DNA of 64,000 bases from the NCBI RefSeq assembly GCF_038396675.1, contig NC_088921.1, positions 43,239,501 to 43,303,500 of the forward strand, given 5' to 3'. Positions 46,804 through 60,260 of the stretch are shown here, piece after piece. The translations under genes and the position numbers were made by a program. The notes beneath the pieces were generated by a model. It was given only the letters and a program-made list of their open reading frames with translations. It did not search any database and was not told where the DNA came from. The DNA comes from Hydra vulgaris (Eukaryota; Cnidaria; Hydrozoa; Anthoathecata; Hydridae). Within the stretch, counting starts at the first letter, position 1. Each line of letters opens with the position of its first letter.

Positions 46804-47614
46804 TAATAAAGGAGTATAATGGTTGTGTTGAAAAGGAGAAAAAAAATTTAAAATACCTTCGTAACAAAAAAGGAGATAAAAAGATTTAATATTGTTTAAT
46901 GAATTTATACGAGGTAAAATAGTATGGCTAAATAAACTTTTATACTTTGGTAGACCAAAATCTGGGTATAAACTAGAGTTGTTAACCGGAATGTTTCATA
47001 CAATTCCGGAAAAATAAAATTCTTTCGGAAGGATATTGAAAATAAGGAATTTTCTTTTTTCGTACCGAATTTTACGAAACAAAAAAAACCGCCGATGTTC
47101 ATTTTGCAAATGCTTCTTACGAAATGTTGTCTTCCGCAAGTTGAATTACGAAACAAAACTATTTTGCAACATACGAAAATAGGGCTTACGGAAGTCGCAC
47201 TTGCGAAATGAGCTATTTCGCTAAACGACGTTTCGGAGTCTATAACAAAATTTTTTTGGCCAAACTGATATAATTGTAAAAATTAAATTTTTTATATACC
47301 AAAATGTTTATAATAAAATTTTATTTTCAGTATTGCAACATATGAACATTTTAAGGTTTTATTTTTTGAAATAATGATAAAAAACCAAATTTCTTTCGAA
47401 ACGAAACTCTTTCGCACTGAAACTTGCGAAACAACTTCATTACGGAAAAACACTTACGAAACGCGGCATATTAAAAATATTTAAATACGTTTTATGAATC
47501 AAATACGTATGATTAGCTAGGTAACTAAAATACTAATTATTATAATAATTATTGATATGTTTCAGTTAGTAAATTTTTATAAATAAACCTAGACTTTCAT
47601 AAGATATACTAAAA

Positions 47615-47791
47615 ATGTTTTTCAATGAACAAGAGTTAAATAGTGAACATAACTTGAACAACATAAACTTTCCCATTTTGAGGGAAAAAAGAAAATTTAG
47701 AGCATGTAAGTCATTTGTTTGGGATCATGTAGATTTGCCTCAAATAGTAAATCGGTTAAAAAAAAAGGGTCGTTATCGAACTAATTTTTAA
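47615..47791 (+). pseudogene. BED zinc-finger remnant of the nested element's transposase
   Basis: ATG 47615 opens a 58-residue frame (MFFNEQELNSEHNLNNINFP, then KRKFRACKSFVWDHVDLPQ) that stops at 47791. K-x-R-x-x-S-x-V-W-x-H is the start of a BED finger, the usual N-terminal DNA-binding domain of hAT transposases. The Cys/His half of the finger and the catalytic domain are missing, so this is the stump of a deleted gene. Confidence 0.5.
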
Positions 47792-48489
47792 TGTAAACTT
47801 GTCGTTAGCTTAACTCAAAGGCAGTTTTTTTCCTGTTCCTTTCTTTATATTCATTACTTACCCGAAGTTGTGAGAGAGCAGTTAATTAGCCCCATGAGTC
47901 AGTAAGTTAATGGAAAAAAAGAAACGGTTTTATACGAATAAAATTTCGTGATTGGGAAACAATGCTGTCGTTGAAATCAAAAAAAGATATAGGTCATGTA
48001 GTCAATCCTAAAAAATAACTACTCCATAAAGTACGTACGCTTTAAATTTGATCCTCCCCTCCCCCGCAATTTTCAACATCCCAACGTTATTGGAACTATA
48101 CAACCGCTGAAAGTTATAAAGCTCTGGCTATTTTGGAGAGCAGTAAAAATTTAGTTGCAAGATTTTGCAGCAAAAAAGCGGGTACGTAAAATACAACCCT
48201 TTCCCGAATCTTTGCCCCGGGAAAAAATTTAAACATAGAAGCTCACCAGGATTATACAAGCGCTGAAAGTTTTAGAGCTGTAGTCTAAAAATTAGTGATA
48301 AATTGACATAAAATGTAATGGAACCAAATATTTTACTAAGTTTTTATGTATAAGAATATAAATAGTAAACCTCCATTTCTGAAAAGCCAAAGACAATAAA
48401 CAACCGAATGTCGGAAGTGAACCAAAGTCGGTACTTGATAAATATTAATGCATGTAAACACTGGTATAGGGACATGTTGCGGAGGAAGC

Positions 48490-49365
<876 letters not shown>

Positions 49366-50234
49366 TGTATATATATAGATATATAGATATATATGTAAAA
49401 ACTATTGAAGAATCATTTAACAACATTATTTTATTTAAATAATAAATAATAATATTTTTTTGTATAACAGTTTAATGAATACTTTCGAGTTTATTCCGTA
49501 AGCGCACATTCCGAAACGCTCCTTCCGTAAGGAACTGTTTCGCAAATATTCTTTCGAAATGATTTGTTTCGCAAGTTTCTTTTCGTAAAGAGCTATTACG
49601 GAATAATTATTATTTATTTTTTTCGTATAACGCATTACGGAAGGTGAATTTGCGAAAGAACATCTTCCGCAATAACAACTTGAAGATAAAAATGCGAAAT
49701 TTTCGTAAGTTTTTGTTTACGGCGAACAACCCTAGTATAAACATTCTATTTTTTTGCTGCAAAACTTGACAATGCAAGAATACAAAGGAAAGAAAACCAG
49801 TTTTTATCATTACAATTATAAACAGCTTCCTCTTGTACCAATTTTTCACATTTTTTTCCTGTATCCAAAGAACTTAGGGAGACTGACAAAGGAAGAATGT
49901 TATCAAAACATAAAAAAGAGCTTGGATTATTGTTAAAAAACATATTGAAAAGTTGGGTGGTTATAATAAAAATCAGCGTTTAGGAAAAGTTCAATTGAGG
50001 TCAATAATCTTAAATCATTAACTATACAGTTATTCCCAGATAGACATAAAGAGATAGAACTGTATAGACAGTTTCCAGTTGTTTGAGACCTAAGATATAC
50101 GTAAAATATAACAATTAAATAATTTTCATTAAATTTATTATGTGTATTTTTAAGTTTTATATTTATTAGTTTTATATTTATTACTTAAAAAAATCAATAC
50201 ATTGTATCAATAACAAAACAATATAATAAAAATA

Positions 50235-50472
50235 TCAGTACTTTAAAACAAGAAAATTGCCATTATGTTTTTCTTTGAAAATCTTTGGAATAAAGATTTC
50301 ATAACTTTTAAGTGTCTCATCTTTAAAAGAGTCAACAATATTGGCATCTTTAAAAGAACTGACATTTGTTTCCAATTTTTTTTTTCCAGGAGATTAATTT
50401 TATTTTGTCATCTTGCAGCATAGCTGTTTTGACTTCGTTATTAAGCTTCGTGATTTCAATTTCGAGCGACAT
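50235..50472 (-). pseudogene. Small unidentified reading frame in the hAT element
   Basis: From ATG 50472 the minus strand reads MSLEIEITKLNNEVKTAMLQ, then DDKIKLISWKKK. After a one-base shift in an A run near 50385 it continues LETNVSSFKDANIVDSFKD, ETLKSYEIFIPKIFK and stops at 50235. The total would be about 78 residues, charged and with coiled-coil-like spacing. It lies between the nested element and the right end, upstream of the transposase on the same strand. It could be a second gene of the element or a captured exon. Function unknown. Confidence 0.4.
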
Positions 50473-51221
50473 TTTGAATATTTGGTAATTTGATAATTTT
50501 ATAAGTTTATTATTCCATTTATTAATTTTGTAAATTTTATATATATCAGGGCGTATGTCAAAGGGGTCGTCCGACAATTTTTTTTTATCAAATATATCAT
50601 ATATATAAAAATTAAATTGTGAAGACTAAAATTTAAAAAAAGATTCACTATATAATCATATAAAATTGGGGACGTCCAATGGTGTATTGTATTGTGTATT
50701 TGTTATTATAATTTTTTTCACTTCCTGATAACCGTATAACAAAAGATTTTAATAAATATTTAACTTAGGGTGCATGTCGAAAGGGACGTCCACAATTTAT
50801 TTTAAGTAAAGAGTTCTATTAATAATTTTTTTAACAAATTAAATCCAAAATTAACAAGAATTTTCATTTTATAGTGATTGGGAGCGTCAATTAATGTCTT
50901 TCAACAAATATTATTTATCAAAAATTGTTTTGACTTCCGGTTCATAACTATTTTTATGTAAACCTTAAATCTAGATTAAACAACTCGCTTTAAACAAGAA
51001 CCCGTTACGCTATAAATATAACTGACTATAATTTTAACCCGATTCAACAAAACTGCAATACTATTTATAATATAAAAAAATATATAATTTGAAATGCAGT
51101 ATATTTTATTAGTAACTTATTATTTGAGCATTACCCTTTTTTTTCTCAGACCAAAATTATAGTTCTGATATTTTTTGGGTACGTCCACAGACGTACCAGA
51201 CGTCCCCTAGATCCGCCCCTG

Positions 51222-52980
51222 TTAAACGATCTAAATAAACAAGTGTAGTAAGCAAAGATTAAACAGATTTTTAATCAAATTATATAAATATTAGATTCAA
51301 AAATTGATAATGATAAATAAATAGTCAGAAATTACTATTAGAAAATATAAATAAAAACGTTGTTTATTATCAAATAATACAATTTAATATAAAATCTAAA
51401 CAAACTTAAACATGACTCATTTAGTATTAAAAGAAATTTATAAGTAAAAAAGTAAATCGAAAAATTGAAAACATTTTTAAAAAAAGCTAAAATTAAGTAG
51501 AAAAAAAAAATTTATAATCTGTAATAGCAATTATAATTTTTTAACTAAACCAAATGGGTAATTGCCTAACTATTAATGTTTAGCAAATTTTATAATATAA
51601 AATATTTATTTAATAAATAGTTGCACTGAGCAAAATAATAAAATATAAAATTAGTAAGTTAAGTAAATCCAATTAAAAAAGAACATATAAACATATTTAA
51701 CTTAAACTGTAATATACTGCGTAATAAATTGTAATGTACGTTAATGCAAGTTCTCAAACTTTTTTGTCTTGTTTGTTCTCGGTGATAACAAACATATTTT
51801 TTTTCCGGTCTGCAACATTTGTTTTTAAACAATATGATATGTTAAGTTTTAAAAGATATGTTAAGTTTAAACAATATCTATATATATTGTTTAAAACTTA
51901 ACATATCTTTTGCGATGGAGTATGAAAATATGTATATATATTTTCTACAAAAAAAATAAAAATTATATATATTCAAATAAAATATATATATATTAATCTA
52001 TTATAATTTAAAGACCGGAATTTTAATTGAATAGTTTTATGGCATTATAAAATAGGAATGGCTCACATCACAGTAATGTTTGAGTTTTGAGCTTAGACTT
52101 TTAAATAAACCTTAAGAGGTTTAAATTTAAAAGTCTAACTAGTCGTATGTCAATTTGTGTGTTCGTCACACTCATACTAATAAAAACTTTCATATAAAAT
52201 GGGAAAAACAGATTTTAAACTTGAAATAACTAAATTTTTTCGACCTTTAATATGTTTGCAGACATATGACTGGTTAGAAATTAAACATATAACTTAAAAC
52301 TTGTTTGAAAAAGATGTATTCTCAGTTTAATGTTTTATCTTAATTGAGAGCAGCACTATTTTATACCAAAATATGGTCCATCAACTATAAAGCAAAATTT
52401 TATATCTAAACTTGAGTAATTAAAAAAAAATTTAACTTTGTTTGATTTTAGACAAACTAAAGCGCTAGGAGAAAAAAAAACTTTTTTTTCTAAAAATTAT
52501 TCGGGTTAAAAAAATGGACCTTTTTATAAAAACGCAAAAATTCGTGTATTTTCCAGTACATGCATTAACCGCGTTGAGTAGCATCTTATTTTTAAATATG
52601 CTAAATGGTATTTACAATATAAAATTACGCATTTAAAATGCGTACTTTTACAATATTTTTAAGTGACACACTACTAAAACAAAACTGATTTTTGAGTAAA
52701 TTGTCCAAAAATGTTTTTGAAAAATTTTAGCCTCCTTCATTTGATATAACTATCTTGCAATGGTTATTAACATTAAACATTAAAGTGTACCAAAAAAAAA
52801 ATATATACGTCTCAATTTTTTCCCATTCTCTAAGGTTCAAATAGGCTAAAATTACCAAAAAAACACTTTTTGTTCCAGTAAAAGTAATAGCAGTAAAACT
52901 TCATTTTTCAAAAAAAAGGTACAATTTTTTGTGAAAAATGAATCTTAAAATATTTATTTTTAGTTTAAGAAATCATTCTC
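51222..52980. other. AT-rich intron sequence with a 27-bp hairpin
   Basis: A near-perfect inverted repeat occurs at about 51851-51911: AAAGATATGTTAAGTTT on one side and AAACTTAACATATCTTT on the other, around ATAT. No genes or element ends were recognised in the rest. Confidence 0.5.
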
Positions 52981-54260
52981 TGGCCACCAGTATGCGGTTC
53001 TTTATTGTGTTGCCCAATCAGTAGTCTCTAACAAAGTTCTGGATCAATAGGATAATCTTTTTTGCGCAGCCATTGACACATTCAATTAGCTTCAAAATCC
53101 TTTAAAATATGTAAAATGTCTAACAGTCATTTTGCTTTATCTGCCATTTCAACTCTCCGACATGAACCTCAGCTATCTACCAGCTCAGTAAGCTCTTACA
53201 TGCATAAATCACAACTTATAGAAACCCCGATCATAAAGCTCCGTTAACCTGTTAATAACTGGTAGCTTTGGTTTCCCCATATAAGACTGCTCAGTCATTT
53301 TTATCAACTTTTTTTTCTGATTCATCACCTAGGATGCATTTTCAGTCATCCTATAGGCAAGCAGGTATCAAGCATTTACCAAACACCTTAGGAATGAATT
53401 AGTAGTAATAATAACATTATTTTTAAAAAACTCTAAAATGTACTTTACCCCCCCCCCCCTCCCCCTTACAAAAAAAAAATAAGCAAGTGATAATATAATT
53501 TAACTATTAATGGAAGACTCCAGATTAATGAAAACGAAATAGTGGTACATCTCCTAATAATTAAAAGACAACTAGTTTACATAGCTTCTTGTAGTTCTCG
53601 TGTTAAATACCTCTGTGGTCAATGGGCTCTTGAGGAACTTCAGGGCCTCCCTTTTAGTGTTGTTTAAAAACAACCCAATCTGTAACCGATTCTAATCAAA
53701 CCTGATGTGCTCCGCCCTATCCACCTCGTTCTGAGTCACCAGCCTTTATATAATCTCATCAGTAAGATTCTCCACAAAATGAGAAATGTGTACCTCTCAC
53801 ATGTGTTGCCTTCAGATAAATCAGAACAGAGAAGGTTGTGAAGATGGTAAAAATTCCAAAAAAGTACTTCAGTGTTAGAGTGTTGGAAGCAGTGATGTCA
53901 CAGTATGTAACAAAAATCTGATCAACAATGTTGTAATATTCTCATATACCTAAGATCATAGCTGCCTGGTCAACTCTCTTGGAGTGTTCATCTTAGATTA
54001 CTCTAAGATTGATGTCATTTGTGTTGTCAAAATTAAACGATGTGTTGAATCTTGTTCTTCACACTCATTAAAAAAGAAGCAACACATAATGTGGATCTTT
54101 AAATGTTTTACTATTGCAGGTAAGATATTTGCTAGGAAACCTTTGAGAACAAACTACAACAGACTTAGTAGATTTAAACCGTAAAGAATTTTAAAATAAT
54201 AATCAGTATTTATTTATAAAATTGTATACCTGAGGTTTTCCAATGCTGGTTAAAATATTT
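52981..54260. other. Less AT-rich intron sequence, unassigned
   Basis: Base composition is more balanced than the flanks, and several short open stretches exist on both strands (for example minus-strand GDESEKKVDKND near 53310). No family motif or consistent frame was found. It is probably an old, decayed repeat. A short C-rich run lies at about 53450-53465. Confidence 0.4.
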
Positions 54261-54293
54261 TATCAATCAGCTGCCCTTGACAGCTGATTGATA
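54261..54293. repeat. 13-bp hairpin
   Basis: TATCAATCAGCTG, loop CCCTTGA, CAGCTGATTGATA. Arms are perfect. Confidence 0.8.
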
Positions 54294-55399
54294 GAAGACT
54301 TTACAGGAAACAGTAGCTTTTTGGTACTAGTGTATGTCTTCCTCTTTTTTCTTTTATTTGGATCTATTCTGACAGGACGACCAATGTTAGCCGCAAAACT
54401 GAACTTTTTAATTGACCAAAGATGACTTAAATTGGCATGTAATTTGTTTTTTTTATAAGAGAATTATACGTTTATGAACAAATAAGACTCAGGTTTATGT
54501 ATGCTTAAACATTAAGCGTACTATTAGCATTTTGTTGAGTGTTACTTTAAATCAGGCATGTTTATGAGTATAATACTGACATTTTTGTTGGTGTTTATTT
54601 GATGCATGAAAATAACTTAATGAAGTTATTGTGTTGCAAAACAAAAATATTTATATATAAGTATAGATGATTTTTTTCTTGCCCACAAGGCTTACGAGAA
54701 TGCACACGGTTTTGTAATCTTAATATAATTATGAGCCTCCTAAAATATTTTAAATAAGCGTACCCGAGCCTGTTACAAAAACATAATATATATATAAAAT
54801 AAAAGCATGCATTACACTAATAATAATATTATTCACCTTACTATTCATCAATAAATGTTTAAAAAAACAAAAAAATGAGAAAAATGTCCTAAGAAATTTA
54901 ACAACATGGATAACAAAACAATATTCATTTTCAAAATATTTCACTTTTTTAAATTTTACAGAAATCACTTTTTCGCAACTGATTTTGATTTTTTGGTTAT
55001 TAATAGCCTCTGTGGACTTCAGAGAATGGTAAAAACCTGAGAAATGTCCTCAAGAAGGGAAAAAAAACCTATTTCTGGTACACCCTTTTGCTAAGCTCTA
55101 CTCTAAGTTACGCATGTTTTTGAGCACAAATCTGTTAATACGGGAATTTTTAAAGGTGCATGAAAACCATTAAATGAAGTTGTTTTTTATTATTCCAAAA
55201 TTAAAATATTTATGTATCAGATTCGAAGAAAGTTTATTTGTCTTTTTTAAGACTTACGAGAAAACATTTTTGTAAGCTTAAGCATATTTCCGAGCCTCTC
55301 AAATTCTGAATGAGCCCTTGAATACCAATATATATCGTCAAAAGTTTCAAAAAATACATATTTTAGTAGAGCAACCAATAAAAAGTGAACTTTGATTGA
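54294..55399. other. AT-rich intron sequence
   Basis: No gene or repeat recognised. A sentence-like similarity between about 54660-54730 and 55215-55290 (TTACGAGAA...TTTTGTAA...CTTAA...GAGCCTC) suggests a diverged duplication of roughly 550 bp. Confidence 0.4.
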
Positions 55400-55512
55400 T
55401 TTTAATGAATAACAAAAAGGTAGTGATGAGGAAGAAGGGGTCAATTTCCTTGTTAACTGCTCTTCCGTGGTGCTCTGTGATAAGACCGTAAGGACTTCTT
55501 GGAGCACCTTAA
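55400..55512 (+). mobile_element. Truncated SINE copy
   Basis: The 3' half, GTGCTCTGTGATAAGACCGT followed by AAGGACTTCTTGGAGCACCT, matches the 3' region of the minus-strand SINE at 57492-57700 at nearly every base. The tRNA-like head is absent or unrecognisable. Confidence 0.7.
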
Positions 55513-56339
55513 TGAATACAACAGTGACAAAAAATAAATAATGATGGAAGTAAAGGTATTTTGTATGCTTGAAAGGAGTTTAATTTGAGTGGACATGTAA
55601 TGACAAGTAGGTAGAGAAAGGAAAAAGTTAAAATCAGCAGTCTAAGGGTTCAATGATACAAATAAGTCAAATAAAACCAACCAGTCGTGTGTTTTTGGAG
55701 GACATTAAAAAAGATTTAGCTTAAAAAAAACTTTGAATGAGTTTTTTTATAACTTAAATTTTGTTATTTTATATTGACTAATGATTTGTGCCTGAATAAG
55801 ATTCTTAGTGTGCTGCAGAAATTTTTTCTTTTCTTTTTATAATTAATTATTTTGGCTTTTGGTTCGGATTGCTTTCGGTTTGGTTAAAAGATGGGATTTA
55901 AAATACTCCTGTTCTTTTTAATGATAATAATAATAGTAATAATAACAAATATGATAACAATTATAGTAAAAGGAGAATTTCATAGATAAAGACAATAACA
56001 GCAACAATAAAAATTTAGTCAATAATGACAGCAGCAACAAAGATTTAGTGTGAAGTAGAAAATATATGAATGAAAAGAGATAAATAAATAGATAGATAAA
56101 TAAAGAATATCAAAATATTAGTACTAATATTAATATTAATATTGGAATGAAAAATTTAATAAAAATATTAAAAATGGCAGATGGAAAACCAAAGGAATTA
56201 GATGGAGATGGATAAGTAAAGAATTTCAAAATGTTAAAAATATCAGATTAAAAACTGAAGGATCGCGAATTGATTGATATAATAAAGAATGATTTAAAGT
56301 TGTTATATTGAAAATTTATTTCAGTATAACTATATTTTG
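55513..56339. other. AT-rich intron sequence
   Basis: Contains AATAATAAT-type simple repeats (about 55920-56040) and a loosely duplicated TAAAGAAT(T/A)TCAAAAT motif. It may include the 3' untranslated part of the LINE fragment at 56340-57110. Confidence 0.4.
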
Positions 56340-57110
56340 GAGTAGGGACAACTTTAAAATGATTTGTTTATGGGATTGTCCCCATACTTGACAATGTTAA
56401 AAAATGATAAATTTTTTGTCCGCTTAGTCTGAAATTTAAGTGCTTATTAATTGGTGTCAGATTGGATTTAAAGATGATCATCTCTGTTTTGTTAGAGTTG
56501 AGAGAAAGTTTATTAGAACGAAGCCACTGAATAATATTTACTAAGATCATGATTAATATATTTGATTTTTGAATAATATATTGATTTTTTTCATGATTAA
56601 TATATTGATTTTTTTAAGTGATTTGTCAACCAGAAGCATGTTAGTATCATCAGCAAAATGGTAAGCAGTTGCAAATTTAAAAGAAGTATTTAAGTCATTA
56701 ATAAAAAGTAGAAAAAGAAGTGGTTCTAAACTGTACCTTGTGGGACGCCATTTGATCAATTTTAAATCAAACCATTAATGGCTTTAAATCAGATTTAATG
56801 CCATTAATGGAAACAAACGGTGTTCTGTTTTGGAGGTACAAAGTAAACCATTTTAGTGGGATGCCTCTGATTCCATAGTACTCCAATTTTGTGAGAAGGA
56901 TAGAGTGATCCACGGTACCAAAAGCTTTTTGCAAATCTATAAACACCCTGCATGCAAAGTGCTTATTATCTAGAGCTCTTCTTATATTTTCAGTAATTTT
57001 AATAAGTGCGAGGGTTGTGGAATGTTTGCTTTGAAATCCATATTGATGTTGGTATAGGCATTTAAATTTTTCTAGAAACCTGTATAGCCTGTTTTTAGAT
57101 AAATACTATA
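56340..57110 (-). pseudogene. LINE reverse-transcriptase fragment
   Basis: Reading right to left: CLYQHQYGFQSKHSTTLALI, then HFACRVFIDLQKAFGTVDH (first catalytic motif, with D-x-x-x-A-F), then LEYYGIRGIPLKWFTLYL. After a break come PLLFLLFINDLNTSFKFATA and YHFADDTNMLLVDKSLKKIN with an intact FADD box, and then QWLRSNKLSLNSNKTEMIIF. The palm domain order is complete, but frames change near 56760 and 56552. The sequence resembles the LINE family at 23.6-26.5 kb more than the one at 20-22.7 kb. Truncated at both ends. Confidence 0.85.
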
Positions 57111-57491
57111 ATTTTCTTAGCTTCTTTTAGATAACTAATTAATACATATAGTTTTTATTTATTATTATTTAACAGTACTTTAAAAGTCATTATTTGTACA
57201 AACCTATAAATAATAAGGCTTCAGTAAAAATGCTATTTTTACGCAAAAAAGTTTAAATTTTTTAATACTTTAATATAGTTACAGTGTAGTTAAATACTTC
57301 GACTGACATGAGTTGGTATAGGAAAAGTAGAGTGTACATACATTATTTTTTTCACTACTACAGTTCCATATAAAATTGTAGAAATTTAAAAACTCTGACT
57401 GATGGACCAAATAATCTCCAAGCTCCCCTTACTCTTCCTATTGCGTGACGTAATTTGTGAATAACCCCTTACTTTATTTAAAAGCCATTGC

Positions 57492-57700
57492 CTTAGAAAT
57501 TTTTTTTTAAAATTTTTTTATTTAGGTGCCCCAAGAAGTCCTTACGGTCTTATCACAGAGCACCGCGGATGAGCCTTTAATTGGAAGTTCACGCCTTCTG
57601 CCTAACTGATGTTGCAAAACTTGCCCAGAGGTGGGGTATGAACGATCCTTTGTTTCTGAGGCAAGTGCGCAATCAATGCGCCACAAACGCCAAATATTGA
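57492..57700 (-). mobile_element. tRNA-derived SINE, nearly full length
   Basis: On the minus strand GTGGCGCATTGATTGCGCAC resembles an RNA polymerase III A box within a tRNA head, followed by GTTCATACCCCACC in the place of the B box. Then comes a tRNA-unrelated body and the conserved 3' region GGTGCTCTGTGATAAGACCG...GGGGCACCTAAA with an A-rich tail. Two other copies of the 3' region occur in this window (43850-43995 and 55400-55512). Confidence 0.7.
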
Positions 57701-59240
57701 CAAAATGGGCAAGTTCTGTAAAGGATGTCTTCAAATTCTCTTTTATTTTAGATACTTTCAGAAAATAATAAAATTAGGTAACTGGTCAATTTTTTTTGGA
57801 AAAATCCTATTTATTGCGAAGATATTGGGTCCCAAAAATTGTCCTATTTTGTTAAAATATTCTTGCATGTTGCGCCATTGCTTCATTAAGGGGCAATTCT
57901 AGCAACATAAATTTGAGAGACATGTTTCTTTTTTATTTTTCTGCTTCTCCAGGTTCTATAGTAAAAGTGAAAAATGAAAATGTTTACACTTTTTGTTGTT
58001 AAGAAAAAATTTCAAATATTGAAACTGCGATATTGAAATTTTACCCTTACTTTGAGCGTTATTATCTCCTAAGGCAATTACTTGCAAATAATTTCCTTAA
58101 GTGTTTTAAAAAGCCACAAAGGCTTACAAAAAATCATATAAAAAAGTCATGTATATGCAAGGGCTGGGTTAAAGCAATCTGCCAAAAAAATAATTTTTGC
58201 GGTTAATGCGCTTTGTCAGATTATTAATGCGTTTTTGCTATGCTTTCGCTTTGCTAGATAACCCATTACGTGGTCTTAAGTCTGCCAAAAAAAGTATAAG
58301 TTTTTAGTTTCCCTTATACACCCATCTTTCAACATGTGAAAAAAAATCCATGTGCTCAAGGGATAAAAGCCTACAGAAGTCATTAGATCTGTAAAAAAGT
58401 TATTTTAAAAAACAAGCTTTTAGCTATTTCAATCAGAGAAAATATCGTTAAACATCAAACACTTAACAATGATATAAATTTCAGATGAACGTTTTTAATA
58501 AAAATAATAGGAAAAATACCTTTTTATCAACAAAATAAAATCTCAAAGAAGATTATTAATGGTCAATCTGAATTATCATGTTGTCAATGTCATCTTTAAG
58601 AGAGAATAGTTTCCCCTTTGATTGGTCGGTGTTGATGCATCAATTCTACAAACCACATTAAGAGATGAAAATTTCTTTTATATTAAGAGAGAAGAATTTC
58701 TTTGGTTGGCCGTTTGAAACAGCTTTTTTCGCTAATAAAAAAAATAATTTTAAAGTGCTTAAAATATATATTAATAGGACTTTTAAAAAAGTGCATTTAA
58801 AATATAAAAATTAAATATCTTTATTTAATTTTTTTAAAACAATGAGCTTTTTATTTATGTCCTCGCTTAGATACAGTTTCAATTTTTTTAAATGAAATTG
58901 CTGATGATTACAAATTGTAAAATTTTGTGCGTATAAGTGGAAATGTTTTAATAACATCAGTAGAAACCAGGTCACGAAAACCAGGCTTGAACTAACTTCG
59001 TTCTTTTTTTTGTAAAATTTGTTTTGAGCAAATTTAAACAAAAAAATCTAATTGAGTTTTCGAGTCGCTTTTTTTAAATGGCTTTTTTACATTAAATTCA
59101 AACTACTGTAATTTATTTTAGTGAATCGATTAAAATACGTTTTAATATTATTTATTTAAGTCTTTTTTTTTGTTTTTATTTATTATTATCACTTACCGGT
59201 TATTTAAAAATTTTTACTCTACTCTAAAATTAAAAACGTC
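57701..59240. other. AT-rich intron sequence, no genes recognised
   Basis: Several open frames of 60-76 codons (for example 58811-59041 minus) lack motifs and splice context. No repeat boundaries were seen. Confidence 0.45.
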
Positions 59241-59254
59241 TGACAATTATAAAT

Positions 59255-59450
59255 AGTGCCGCCGGGGTAGGAAGGCTACGAAAAGGACAGTTTTTCCCAG
59301 GCGGCAGAGATCGAAGGGACGCCATATGAAAAGAAGGTACCTAAAAAAGATAAAGTCCTTTATTCTATAATATAGGGAAATTTTGCTAAATAAGGGCGCC
59401 AATCAGGGTTGCTGTCCCAGGCGGCATGACGGCTAAATAAATATTTCAAA
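59255..59450. repeat. GC-rich repeat island with GCCGCC/GGCGGC ends
   Basis: AGTGCCGCCGGGGTAGGAAG at the left and CCCAGGCGGCATGACGG at the right are partly inverted. An internal CCCAGGCGGCAGAGATCG repeats the right end. It is probably a small, decayed inverted-repeat element. Confidence 0.45.
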
Positions 59451-59657
59451 GACTACGGAGCAACTTCTCTTATTCTAACAAATGCCCTTAAAATAATTAT
59501 TTAACTTAAAAATCTAACATACACACACACAAAATAATTTTGTCCAGTTTTAAAGCCACCACCGCTGTAATTTCATTCTGTTAATATAAGCTGCCTCTAC
59601 CATAGAATTCGACTCAGTTAAAAAAAAAGCGTGGTTTTCTGATAGAATGGGTTTTTC

Positions 59658-60260
59658 TCACAATGCATTTTGAAAAAATGATTCAGCACAACAAATTTGT
59701 GTACTGAACTTGTGAGTTCTATACACTTCTATAAACACGTAATTTTTGGGAAATAGTTGGTGCAGTATAATTTTTGCAAGTTGAACTAAAAGGTTTAACA
59801 ACTTGAAGTAGAGTATGAAATCGCAAGTTTGTGTATTTCCATGTTTTACCTTTACCGATTTGAAAGTATCTCCAATGTGGAGAAATTTGTGAAGTATTTC
59901 CAATGTGGAGATTTTAAGGAAGAATTGTTTTGCTTTGCAAACTTTATAAAGGGCTTCTAAGTATATCCTTCCATGATAAGGTGATGCATTATCGAACTTG
60001 GCGTAAAGATTTTTTAAATAAGAAAAATCATTTTTAACTTTAGCCAAAACAGCATTAGCAAGACAGAGCACATTTACTAGAGTTCGCTAACATCTATGTA
60101 CAGCAATAAAATGGATTTTATCATTTTCATGAAAAAAAAAGATATCAACATTTTTTTTTGGATTTCACAGAATTTGGCAAAAGCTGGCAAAAATTTTTGA
60201 CAAAAATCTTTCACCCACAATCTAGTTTTTTCATCAAGTTGCTCAAAAGCCATTATTTTT
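59658..60260 (-). pseudogene. Relic of an unassigned protein with an NAxxYHG-like motif
   Basis: On the minus strand MAFEQLDEKTRLWVKDFCQK, then FLPAFAKFCEIQKK (60250-60150) leads, after stops and a shift, into 60071-59658: NDFSYLKNLYAKFDNASPYH, then GRIYLEALYKVCKAKQFFLK and FLHIGDTFKSVKVKHGN. A K-x-D-N-A-x-x-Y-H-G motif followed by a small helix is familiar from repeat-encoded cnidarian proteins, possibly transposases, but I cannot name the family. At least two stops lie upstream of the open part. Confidence 0.4.

Noticed and set aside
53984-54184. 66-residue plus-strand open frame in the large intron
   Set aside because: No motif, no acceptor or donor in phase, and composition like its surroundings.
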